Positions 18,163 to 25,897 of a DNA stretch of 64,000 nt are shown piece by piece. The stretch spans positions 62,001-126,000 of the forward strand of contig QWIH01000007.1 in the NCBI GenBank assembly GCA_021405315.1. The letters are read 5' to 3'. The number at the start of each line of letters is the position of its first letter. Position 1 is the stretch's first letter. The notes below the pieces were generated by a model, which was given only the letters and a program-made list of their open reading frames with translations, was not told where the DNA came from and ran no database searches. The position numbers and the translations under genes are program-made. Source of the stretch: Leptolyngbya sp. PLA1 (GTDB lineage Bacteria > Planctomycetota > Phycisphaerae > Phycisphaerales > UBA1924).

Positions 18163-19650
18163 TCAGCCCGCCAGGCGGGCATGGCCAAGGCGGAGGAGTT
18201 CCAGGCCCAGATTCGCGATGCCCGGAGCGAGGGAGGAGGCGTCCCCGCCGTGGGCCGCGGCGATCTCACGCGCGATCTCGGCGAGGGGTCGCACGCCGTC
18301 GAGGCGTCGGACGACCTCGAGCGCACCGAGTTGGACGGAGAGAGGCATGGGGAACCCAACGGTGTTGCGGAGGGTGATGGAGGCGGGGGCGAAGCCCTGC
18401 TCTGCAAAGCGGTGCCTCAGGTCGATCTCCAAGCCGCGGACGGGGACGAGGGCTCTTTGGAGTACCAGGTCGGGGGTGAGGTCGTTCAGGGCGGTCTGGT
18501 TCTCGAAGAGTTGGGCCACCTGCGGGCCGGCATCGCCCACGCTGTCGGAGAAGAGCGTGTCGAAGCGTGCCCAGTTCTCGCCCGCGCGCCGGTGCATGAC
18601 TACGGCGCCCATGGTGATGCGGCGGATGCCGAGGGACTCGTAATACTCGAGCCATTCGTCGAGCACCGGAGGGCGGTCGGCGGAGGCGCCGTTGCGGGTG
18701 AGTTCATCAATCCAGGACTGGGCGTAGGCCCGTGGGGACCAGGACTGCCGCCGGATGATCCACACGTCGCAGCCTGTGCCCCTCGCCCACTGCATGGGTG
18801 TGTCGGCCCAGTCGGCCTCGTCGGTGTGGGTCCAGTTGCCCAGCACCGAGAGCCAACCACCGGGCGCGAGGTAGGCCGGGCCCTCTTCGACCAGGTGCTG
18901 GATGCAGCGGTCGCCCCGCTCCGTGCCCGTGAAGCACACGCGGTCGCCAGAGGGCTGGATCACGAAGGGCGGGTTGCAGAGGATGAGGTTGCATTGGCCC
19001 CGCAGGTCGCCGACTGGTTCGAAGTAGCTGCCCTCGCGGAACTCGATGTTGGTGCGGCCGCTGATATTGACCGAGAATGCGGCGGCGGAGAGGGCACGCC
19101 GGTTCACGTCCGTGGCGATGACGCGCGAGGACCACTGTGAGGCGGAGAGCGCGAGGAAGCCCTGGCCCGTGCCCAGGTCGAGCGTGAGCCCCCCGGGTGT
19201 GGGAACCATGAGAGCCGCGAGCCGTCGGGTGGAGGGGCCGATGCCCAGGACGTAGTCGTCGCCGGCCGGTTTTCCCGTGAGGACGGCGTCGAAGTCGCGC
19301 GTCGTGAGGAAGCCATCGCTGGGGATGACGGACAACTCGGCGCGCACGCCTTCGGGGCCGCGATGGAGAAGACCCAGCCCGACAAGTCGCTCGAAGAGCG
19401 GGCCGCCCAGCAGCGGAGCGAGGTCACGTTCCGGAACGGTGAGCCCCAGGGCCCACAGCGCGGTGTGGGTACGAAGGGCGGGCGAAGCCTTGAACGCGCG
19501 GAGCGTGACATCCGGCGGCGGCAGACCGAGTGCGCGAGTGAGAGACTGAACCTCCTCGCACGAGGCCTCTGTGTATCCGTCACGATGAAAGGCCGCGGCC
19601 AGCGCGGACAGGTCCGCGCCGAGGATGTCCTGCGTGCTGGCCGGCGTCAT
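18163..19650 (-). CDS. SAM-dependent class I methyltransferase (PrmC/MTS-like)
   Basis: A 495-residue protein with an N-terminal helical domain of about 150 residues, a Rossmann methyltransferase core and a long C-terminal region. The SAM motif is LTLDLGTGQGFLALSA, followed by VIATDVNRRAL, and the catalytic NPPF motif is in ILCNPPFVIQPSG. The NPPF tetrapeptide is typical of enzymes that methylate a planar nitrogen (PrmC, RsmC, N6-adenine enzymes), so the target may be rRNA, DNA or a glutamine in a protein; which is unclear. A related actinobacterial family has a similar layout. I start at ATG 19650 (MTPAST); a GTG 21 bases upstream is possible. It lies upstream of the efflux operon with a 147-base gap. 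Confidence 0.75.
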   Translation of the reverse strand: MTPASTQDILGADLSALAAAFHRDGYTEASCEEVQSLTRALGLPPPDVTLRAFKASPALRTHTALWALGLTVPERDLAPLLGGPLFERLVGLGLLHRGPEGVRAELSVIPSDGFLTTRDFDAVLTGKPAGDDYVLGIGPSTRRLAALMVPTPGGLTLDLGTGQGFLALSASQWSSRVIATDVNRRALSAAAFSVNISGRTNIEFREGSYFEPVGDLRGQCNLILCNPPFVIQPSGDRVCFTGTERGDRCIQHLVEEGPAYLAPGGWLSVLGNWTHTDEADWADTPMQWARGTGCDVWIIRRQSWSPRAYAQSWIDELTRNGASADRPPVLDEWLEYYESLGIRRITMGAVVMHRRAGENWARFDTLFSDSVGDAGPQVAQLFENQTALNDLTPDLVLQRALVPVRGLEIDLRHRFAEQGFAPASITLRNTVGFPMPLSVQLGALEVVRRLDGVRPLAEIAREIAAAHGGDASSLAPGIANLGLELLRLGHARLAG

Positions 19651-19737
19651 CGGGCACTCTACGGACTGCACGCAAGCGGGACCACAGGTGCGAGCGATTT
19701 CTTTCTGCGGTCTGAGAACAGAGATCGCCTCGGGAAA

Positions 19738-19920
19738 TCACGGGCACGCGCCGCCCGCGACCACGTCGATGAGCGCCGACACGTCGTCCTGATCGACGTT
19801 GCCATCATGGTTGAAGTCCGGGTCGATGCCGGATGGGTTGCTGCCGCCGCCGACGACGTTGATGAGATAGGAGACGTCGTCCTGATCGACGTTGCCATCC
19901 TGGTTCACATCGGGGTCGCA
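19738..19920 (-). repeat. GC-type dockerin coding module, copy 1
   Basis: The last 60 codons encode two DxNxDGNVDQDD calcium loops and the terminus AGGACP. By eye the DNA is very similar to 22257-22439 and 53725-53907, so the three form a dispersed repeat of about 180 bp. Confidence 0.85.
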
Positions 19921-22101
19921 GGGCGGGGCGCAGATGGGCGAGGAGAGCGTGGCGCGATACCTGGAGCCGCAGGGCACGCCGGAGAAGGCCTCGGTGCCCA
20001 CGAAGGCGTAGTAATGCCCGGCCGCGAGCGACGCGAGCGAGATGGTCGCCGGCTGGCACGCGGGAGCCGAGGCCGTGGCCACGGTCGAAGTCGGACAGAC
20101 GGCGTTGAGGATGAAGACGCGGGTGGCGGCCTCACCCAGGGCGGTGAAGGTCACGGGCGCGGGCTGGTCAAGCGTGAAGCGGTACCAGTCGGTGTCACGG
20201 AAGGGGCTCCCGGTCGCGGAGAGGTAGGTGCCGTAGGTCCCCGCGACGGTGTCGCCGCAGTTGATATGGTCGAAGGTGTTGGGCGTGAAGTTGCATCCGC
20301 CGTTGAACACGTCGGTGTAGCCGTTGGAGCAGCGCTGTTCACCTTCGGGGCGGTCGCCGGGCCGCGGCGCGACGGGGCAGCAGGGGTCGGTCGTGAGGGT
20401 CGCGCGGTACTGCGCGCCGCAGGGCACGCCGCTGAAGGAGTCTGTGCCGACGAAGGCGAAGTAGGTGCCGGCGGCGAGCGAGGGGAGGGAGACTGTCGCG
20501 GGGTTCCCGGGATCGGCGACTGCGGTCGCGAGCGATGAGGCGGGACACGTCCCGGCTCCGTTGCCCAGAAGGAAGATGCGGGTGCGTGCTTCACCCGTGG
20601 CGGACCAGGTCACCGAAGACGTCTGGGTCAGCGTAAAGGCAAACCAGTCGGTGTCACGGAAGTTGGAACCGCTGGAGGTGAGATAGGTGCCGTAGGTGCC
20701 GGCGATGGTTTCTCCGCAGCGGACGGAGCCGAACACGTTGGGCGTGAAGTTGCAGCCGCCGTTGGTGGCATCGACATACGCCGCGGCGCAGACCTGCTCC
20801 GGCTCGATGGTGTCACCGGGCTGCGGGGGCACGCAGGTGGAGGTGGAGAGAGAGGCCCGGTAGCGGGAGCCGCACGGGACACCCGAGAACGCGTCGGTGC
20901 CGACAAAGGCGAAGTAGGTGCCCGCGGCAAGATTGGTGAGCTGGATGGTGGCCGGCTGGCACGGGTCGGCGACCGCGGTGCCCAACGACCCCGCGGGGCA
21001 TGTCCCGGCACCGTTGCCGAGGATGAACACACGGGTGCGGGCCTCGCCGAGCGCGGTCCAGGTGACGTTGGCGGCGGCGGGAAGAGTGAAGGCGTACCAG
21101 TCCGTGTCGCGGAAGTTGGCCCCGCCGGAGGTCAGGAACGTGCCGTAGGTTCCGGCGATGGTCTGTCCGCACCGGATGGTTCCGAAGACGTTTGGTGTGA
21201 AGTTGCACCCGCCGTTGGTCGCGTCGACATAGGCGTTGCTGCAGACGACTTCCGGCTCCACGATGTCGCCGGGCTGGGGCGAGGCGCAGCAGGACGAGAC
21301 CTCGAGCGTGGCCCTGTAGGTCGAGCCGCAGGCGACGCCGGTGAACGCGTCGGTGCCGGCGAACGCGTAGTACGTGCCGGGCGCGAGGTTGGCGACGGTG
21401 ATGACCGCGGGGAGGCAGGGGTCAGCGACGGCGGTCGCGATGCTCGCGGCGGGGCAACCGCTGGCACCGTTCAGAATGAACGCGCGAGACCTGGCGGTAC
21501 CGGTGACGGTCCAGGTGACGGTTGCGGTGTTGCGGAGCGTGAAGCGGTACCAGTCGGTATCGCGGAAGTTGGAACCGCTCGGGCTCAGGTGGGTGCCGTA
21601 CTTGCCGCAGACCGTCTGGCCGCACTCGATGGAGCTGAAGACGTTGGGGGAGGAGTTGCATCCGCCGTTGAACGCGTCCACGTAGCCGTCGGAGCAGACG
21701 GGCTCACCTTCGATGAGGTCGGTGTTGATGCAGTCCACGCAGGCCCGGTCGCCGTAGGGCGTGGAGGGCGGGTCCACCCATCCGGCGGGCCTCTCGGCGG
21801 AAACGGGCACGCCATCCGAGCCCGGAGTTCCTTCGAGGACCACCGTGAGGCCACCGAACGGCAGCGCCGGGGCGACGTCCATGTGCCCCTCGGGCGAGCG
21901 GGCCTGGGTCAGCGCTTCGAGGTCCGGAGGCGGAACGCTGCCCGCGTCTCCCGGGGCGGCAGGATCGATAGTGGCGGGGCCTTCCGCGGCCCACGGCGGA
22001 TTGGCTTCGCCGCGTGAGCGCGCGGCGGCGCCGTGCGAAGCAAAGAGCGACCCCAGCGTGGTTGCGGACAACGCCAGGCGGAGCATCGTGGTGCGATTCA
22101 T
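19738..22101 (-). CDS. Secreted four-repeat protein with GC-type dockerin tail
   Basis: A 787-residue exoprotein: a signal peptide (about 1-28), a Pro/Ala-rich segment, four tandem modules of about 151 residues (about 131-727), and a 60-residue double dockerin-like tail. Each module opens VC(S/A)..YVDA.NGGCN..PNVF and contains NFRDTDWYRFTL and GTYYAFVGTDAFSGVPCGS, a beta-rich pattern resembling pre-peptidase C-terminal (PPC) domains. The conserved Cys pairs suggest disulphides and export. The tail has two calcium loops of the form DxNxDGNVDxxD and ends AGGACP. Function is unknown; it may be a surface or matrix protein. It is the third member of a minus-strand pseudopilin-dockerin-dockerin run, behind a terminator-like hairpin. 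Confidence 0.75.
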   Translation of the reverse strand: MNRTTMLRLALSATTLGSLFASHGAAARSRGEANPPWAAEGPATIDPAAPGDAGSVPPPDLEALTQARSPEGHMDVAPALPFGGLTVVLEGTPGSDGVPVSAERPAGWVDPPSTPYGDRACVDCINTDLIEGEPVCSDGYVDAFNGGCNSSPNVFSSIECGQTVCGKYGTHLSPSGSNFRDTDWYRFTLRNTATVTWTVTGTARSRAFILNGASGCPAASIATAVADPCLPAVITVANLAPGTYYAFAGTDAFTGVACGSTYRATLEVSSCCASPQPGDIVEPEVVCSNAYVDATNGGCNFTPNVFGTIRCGQTIAGTYGTFLTSGGANFRDTDWYAFTLPAAANVTWTALGEARTRVFILGNGAGTCPAGSLGTAVADPCQPATIQLTNLAAGTYFAFVGTDAFSGVPCGSRYRASLSTSTCVPPQPGDTIEPEQVCAAAYVDATNGGCNFTPNVFGSVRCGETIAGTYGTYLTSSGSNFRDTDWFAFTLTQTSSVTWSATGEARTRIFLLGNGAGTCPASSLATAVADPGNPATVSLPSLAAGTYFAFVGTDSFSGVPCGAQYRATLTTDPCCPVAPRPGDRPEGEQRCSNGYTDVFNGGCNFTPNTFDHINCGDTVAGTYGTYLSATGSPFRDTDWYRFTLDQPAPVTFTALGEAATRVFILNAVCPTSTVATASAPACQPATISLASLAAGHYYAFVGTEAFSGVPCGSRYRATLSSPICAPPCDPDVNQDGNVDQDDVSYLINVVGGGSNPSGIDPDFNHDGNVDQDDVSALIDVVAGGACP
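19921..21711 (-). repeat. Four tandem repeats of about 453 bp inside a secreted-protein gene
   Basis: Four in-frame units of about 151 codons, each with the pattern NGGCN, NFRDTDWY and GTYYAF(A/V)GTDAF(T/S)GV(A/P)CG. Units 2 and 3 are more like each other than like unit 1, suggesting recent internal duplication. Confidence 0.8.
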
Positions 22102-22203
22102 ATGTCACCCCAGTCAGAACGACCCTTACTGCCCCCCGAGTGGGCGGCGCGAGGGGCGCTTCATTGGATTCTATCTCCCGGAGCGGGAACCGCAAGAAGC
22201 AAA

Positions 22204-22227
22204 GCGGCACGCCGAGGGGCATGCCGC
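22204..22227 (-). terminator. Rho-independent terminator-like hairpin after a dockerin gene
   Basis: Read on the minus strand: a 9-bp stem (GCGGCATGC with GCGTGCCGC, one G-U pair), a six-base loop, then a T-rich stretch beginning TTTGCTTCTT. It lies 30 bases after the stop of the gene at 22257 and before the next dockerin gene, so it would limit read-through between the two. Confidence 0.6.
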
Positions 22228-22256
22228 CTTGCCGGGACCGATCTGAACGCAATGGG

Positions 22257-22439
22257 TTAGGGGCAGGCGCCGCCCGCGACGACGTCGATGAGTGCGGCCA
22301 CATCGTCCTGATCGACGTTTCCGTCCTGGTTGAAGTCAGGGTCGATGCCCGAGGGATTGTCGCCGCCTCCGACGACGTTGATGAGATAGGACACGTCGTC
22401 CTGATCGACATTGCCATCCTGGTTGACATCGGGGTCGCA
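22257..22439 (-). repeat. GC-type dockerin coding module, copy 2
   Basis: Sixty codons with two DxNQDGNVDQDD loops and the terminus AGGACP; nearly the same protein sequence as copies 1 and 3. Confidence 0.85.
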
Positions 22440-23954
22440 CGAGGCGGGGCAGGTATCGGGGAACGCGGCGTCAAAGGCGGCGAGGTCGGCGGCGGTGACG
22501 ACGGCGCCGCTGTTCCACTCGCCGGTGTTCCCGTCGGACAGGTCCATGCGGATCATCGCGAGGAGCGCGTTGAACGCGCGGCCCTGCCAGCGCCAGCCGG
22601 TGAACGTGAAGTCGTCCGCGGCGTCGATGGTGTTGTCGTCCTCGGTCAGCGTGGTGGTGTCGTCGAGCGAGGCGCCGACGGAGGCGGCGAGGAGCGAGCG
22701 GTCCTCGCAGGTGACCGACCCGCTGAAATCAAAGTCACCGGCGACGAACCGGAACTGGGTGATGTTGACGCCGCCCGAGCCGGAGGAGTCCACGTCGTTG
22801 AACGCGCCGGGGGTGAGGGAGAAGCCGGTGAGGTTGATGTTGTCGAGGAGGTACGTGCCCGTCGCGTCGGGCTGGCCCGAGGCGTTGTAGCGCGGTCCCG
22901 CGGGGTCCGTGGGGCCGCCGATGGCGGCGGGGTTGTAGGAAATGAGGGGCAGGCCCTGCGGCCCGGTATCGAGCACGTCGCCGTAGATGAACTCCTCGTC
23001 GGCCATGCGGGAGGGCTTCATCTCGCCGTTGAGGTAGACGTGGCCCGCCTGGGGGTTGGCGCCGAAATAGTCGATGCGGCTGGCGGCGTCGGGGTTGAAG
23101 CCGGAGGTGTCGGAGAGCTCCTGCTGGCTGGAGCGGACGTACTCCTTGCCTCCTCCGTTGGACCAGGCGATGTCGTCGACCATCTGGTAGGGCTCGAGAG
23201 ACCAGGGGTTCCCCACGGGCGGGGTGGCGGCGCGCTCGCTGTTCACGCCGATCTCGGCGGGCGCCGGCCCGCCGCCCTGCACCAGGGTGCCGATGCCGTT
23301 GAAGTCGATCCGGCCGTTGAAATCCACGTCAGGATTGATGTCCTTCCGCCAGGCATAGCGGATGGCGGGCGGGTAGGTGAGTGGGCCCGAGACGATGGTG
23401 TTGGCGGGCACGCCGTCGTAGAGCGAGATGCCGGAGGCGCTGATGGCGTGGAAGGGCCGACGGCGCAGGAGGACGAACGTGGCGCTGCCGTCGTTCTTCA
23501 CGCGTCCCGCGGCGTCGGTCGTGGGGCAGTGCGACGCGTTGTACGCCGCGGAGTTTGTGCCGGGGGCGAAGAGGGGGGCGGCGAGGCTCGGGCGGCCCGC
23601 GGCGGCCCCGTTGTTGTTGTAGACGACCAGCAGGCCGTTGCTGCCCAGCGAGAGACCGTCAAGCGACCAGGCCTCATCGATCTCGGCGACTTCATCGCCG
23701 CCGTCCCAGCCCGCGGGGAGCGGGCCGGGCAGGTTGTCGCTGTCCGGGTCCCCACCGCCGAAGACGCTGGCGAGGAGGTACCCGGTGAGGCTCATGCCGG
23801 GCGGGCCGTAGAGCTCGAGGTACTCCCAGCGGTCGTCGATGGTCCCGCTCCCGGGGGGGTTGGGATAGACCTCGTTGATGACGACCTGAGCCCGGGCTGA
23901 GGCGCCCAGGGCGGTGAGCATGGCGAGCGCGGCAAGTGCAGGGACGGGACGCAT
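22257..23954 (-). CDS. Secreted lamin-tail-like protein with GC-type dockerin tail
   Basis: A 565-residue exoprotein. A signal peptide (MRPVPALAALAMLTALGASARA) is followed directly by QVVINEVYPNPPGSG...DDRWEYLELYG, the opening of a lamin-tail (LTD) domain, a beta-sandwich common in secreted bacterial enzymes and matrix proteins. Middle regions hold acidic loops such as DVDFNGRIDFNG and DFDFSGSVTCED that look like extra calcium sites. The C-terminal 60 residues are the double dockerin-like tail ending AGGACP. I prefer the ATG at 23954 over 23960 because the GAAGGAG site then has normal spacing. It begins 51 bases after the pseudopilin gene. No catalytic motif is visible. Confidence 0.75.
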   Translation of the reverse strand: MRPVPALAALAMLTALGASARAQVVINEVYPNPPGSGTIDDRWEYLELYGPPGMSLTGYLLASVFGGGDPDSDNLPGPLPAGWDGGDEVAEIDEAWSLDGLSLGSNGLLVVYNNNGAAAGRPSLAAPLFAPGTNSAAYNASHCPTTDAAGRVKNDGSATFVLLRRRPFHAISASGISLYDGVPANTIVSGPLTYPPAIRYAWRKDINPDVDFNGRIDFNGIGTLVQGGGPAPAEIGVNSERAATPPVGNPWSLEPYQMVDDIAWSNGGGKEYVRSSQQELSDTSGFNPDAASRIDYFGANPQAGHVYLNGEMKPSRMADEEFIYGDVLDTGPQGLPLISYNPAAIGGPTDPAGPRYNASGQPDATGTYLLDNINLTGFSLTPGAFNDVDSSGSGGVNITQFRFVAGDFDFSGSVTCEDRSLLAASVGASLDDTTTLTEDDNTIDAADDFTFTGWRWQGRAFNALLAMIRMDLSDGNTGEWNSGAVVTAADLAAFDAAFPDTCPASCDPDVNQDGNVDQDDVSYLINVVGGGDNPSGIDPDFNQDGNVDQDDVAALIDVVAGGACP

Positions 23955-24005
23955 GATCATCTCTCCTTCTCTCTCGTGTGGGGGTGAACAGCGAGGGGGC
24001 GCGGG

Positions 24006-25019
24006 TCATTCGCCCGGGCGGGCGAAGCGGCCGGTGCTGAGGGTCCCGCCGAAGATGCGGCCCTCGATGTCGTCGTCGTACTCGGCGTTCGGGGCTCTGG
24101 CGGCGCCGCTGAGCCAGCCGAACTCGCCATCGGCGTTGGTGTCGGCGAAGACGCTGACGTGCCCGTCGGCGAAGAGGAAGTTGGCGAAGTGCTTGTCGTG
24201 GTTCTTGCGGTTGGCGCCGGCACCGGCGGCGTTGTTGCCCCTGGGGATGCGCCCGTGGGCGGGGCCGAAGTCGGAGAACTTCTGGCGGGCCCAGGTCCCG
24301 TCGCCGACCTGGCCCGCGGGCCCGTCGGTGAGGTCCTTGGAGAACCGGTAGACCACGCCGTCGACGATCTCGGTGGTGGGGCCTGAGGATGCGTCGTCCT
24401 CGACCCGGCCATCGGCAAAGAGGGGCACCAGATTGGGGGCTGTGCCCAGAATGCGCGAGTCGCGCAGTGGCCCGAGCGTGTAGACGAGCCGCTGCGGGTC
24501 GTTGTTCGGATTGCGGTTGTTGCGGAACTCGGTGTAGGCCATGTACCACGACATGGTGTAGTTGGTGTTGAAGCCCCTCCGGACCAGTTCCGCCTGGTCG
24601 TCGGGGATGTTGAAGCCCTTGGAGGGCCGGTCGGTGAGGCGGCCCGAGGTGAGGGCCTGGGACAGTCGGGCCGGGTTGGTGGGGCAGAGCATCTTGCCGG
24701 GGTTGCAGTACTCGCCCAGCATCATGTCGGCGAGCCAGCCGACCTCGTCGATGGGGCCCGGGCCGCTGTGCTGCCGGTTGTCGAACCGCCCGCTGGAGTA
24801 GTAGCCCTTGGCGGAGACGGCGTAGGCGTTCACGGCGACACCGACCTGGCGCAGGTGCGCCGCGCACTGCGTCTGCTTGCCGGCCTCCTTCGCGGCGCCG
24901 AGGCTGGGAAGCAGGATCCCGATGAGCAGCGCGATGACCGCGATGACCACCAGCAGCTCGATGAGCGTGAAGCCCCGGGGGCGGGTCCGGCGGTGTGGGA
25001 GGGCGCGTGGGATGGTCAC
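24006..25019 (-). CDS. Type II secretion pseudopilin-like protein with C-terminal DGH motif
   Basis: A 337-residue protein with a prepilin leader [20 protein letters not shown]: cleavage after Gly would leave an N-terminal Phe and a Glu at position 5, followed by the hydrophobic assembly helix. The C-terminal HFANFLFADGHVSVF is the His...DGH signature of the large planctomycetal pseudopilin family. Such proteins are usually present in many copies per genome and their cargo is unknown. No other secretion-system gene is near. The GTG start at 25019 gives a short basic leader; I see no convincing ribosome site, so the start is uncertain. A dockerin gene follows 51 bases downstream, an arrangement repeated at 53.7-57.8 kb. 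Confidence 0.83.
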   Translation of the reverse strand: MTIPRALPHRRTRPRGFTLIELLVVIAVIALLIGILLPSLGAAKEAGKQTQCAAHLRQVGVAVNAYAVSAKGYYSSGRFDNRQHSGPGPIDEVGWLADMMLGEYCNPGKMLCPTNPARLSQALTSGRLTDRPSKGFNIPDDQAELVRRGFNTNYTMSWYMAYTEFRNNRNPNNDPQRLVYTLGPLRDSRILGTAPNLVPLFADGRVEDDASSGPTTEIVDGVVYRFSKDLTDGPAGQVGDGTWARQKFSDFGPAHGRIPRGNNAAGAGANRKNHDKHFANFLFADGHVSVFADTNADGEFGWLSGAARAPNAEYDDDIEGRIFGGTLSTGRFARPGE

Positions 25020-25222
25020 GGGACGAATGAATGCACGCGCGCGGTGCCGGGTACAGCACGCGGGCACCCGCCGGGGGCACTCTTCACGCGGGCTGAACAC
25101 GGTGGTCGTGTCTTCGCGCGATCTTCGCGAACCTCTCGCACCGAGGCGACACTCCGCGCGGGCCGAGGCTCTAGGTTTCCGCTCGCCGTGCGGCGGAGAG
25201 CCGGCGGCACAAGGAGAGAGCC

Positions 25223-25843
25223 ATGACCAAGAGCGTGTGTGTGTGTGTCGGCGCGCTGATGGCGTTCGCCGGCGCGGCGTCCGCCCAGGTGCGGATCACC
25301 GAGTGGGCGTACAGCGCCCTCGACGGCGAGTTCATCGAGTTCACCAACGTCGGCGGCGCGCCCGTCGATCTGTCCACCTACAGCTACGACGACGACAGCC
25401 GCCTGGCCGGCACGGTCGGCCTCGCCGCGATGGGAATCCTGCAGCCCGGGGAGTCCGCGATTCTCACCGAGGTGCTCGCTTCGGACTTCCGCGCCGCCTG
25501 GAGCCTTCCCGCGAGCGTGAAGATCCTCGGCGGGAACGTCGCGAACCTGGGCCGCAATGACGAGATCAACCTCTTCGACGGCTTCACGCTCGTGGATCGC
25601 CTGACCTTCGGAGATCAGAACATTCCCGGCACGATCCGCACCCAGAACACCTCGGGCATCACCACCCCCGCCAACTGGGGCGCGAACAACGTCGCCGGGT
25701 GGTTCTTCTCGGTGGTCGGCGATTCCTACGGCAGCCGTCGCTCACTCAACGGCGACGTGGGCAGCCCCGGCGCGATCCCGACCCCGGGTACTCTGGCGCT
25801 CGTCGGGCTGGGCTGCGTCGTCGCGGGCCGTCGCCGCCGCTGA
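25223..25843 (+). CDS. Lamin-tail-domain exoprotein with PEP-CTERM-like anchor
   Basis: A 206-residue secreted protein: a signal peptide ending AGAASA, then QVRITEWAYSALDGEFIEFTNVG, a lamin-tail (LTD) domain opening, and a C-terminal IPTPGTLALVGLGCVVAGRRRR. This end is a PEP-CTERM-like sorting signal: a Pro-containing motif, one hydrophobic helix and a basic cluster, read by an exosortase in bacteria with exopolysaccharide-linked sorting. AAGGAGAG precedes the ATG. It is divergent from the pseudopilin/dockerin cluster, whose LTD-like member uses a dockerin tail instead. A strong terminator follows. No enzymatic motif is visible. Confidence 0.78.
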   Translation: MTKSVCVCVGALMAFAGAASAQVRITEWAYSALDGEFIEFTNVGGAPVDLSTYSYDDDSRLAGTVGLAAMGILQPGESAILTEVLASDFRAAWSLPASVKILGGNVANLGRNDEINLFDGFTLVDRLTFGDQNIPGTIRTQNTSGITTPANWGANNVAGWFFSVVGDSYGSRRSLNGDVGSPGAIPTPGTLALVGLGCVVAGRRRR

Positions 25844-25871
25844 GCCTCCCCCGTCCTCTCACACTCTCACG

Positions 25872-25897
25872 GGCCCGGCGTCAGCGCCGGGCCTTTT
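25872..25897 (+). terminator. Rho-independent terminator
   Basis: A perfect 9-bp GC stem (GGCCCGGCG / CGCCGGGCC), a TCAG tetraloop and four T. It lies 28 bases after the lamin-tail gene and overlaps the last codons of the convergent phytase-like gene. Confidence 0.75.

Noticed and set aside
19738..23954. Dockerin modules as parts of a cellulosome
   Set aside because: No cohesin, scaffoldin or glycoside hydrolase motif is visible, and the tails end in a fixed Gly-Gly-x-Cys-Pro that standard dockerins lack.
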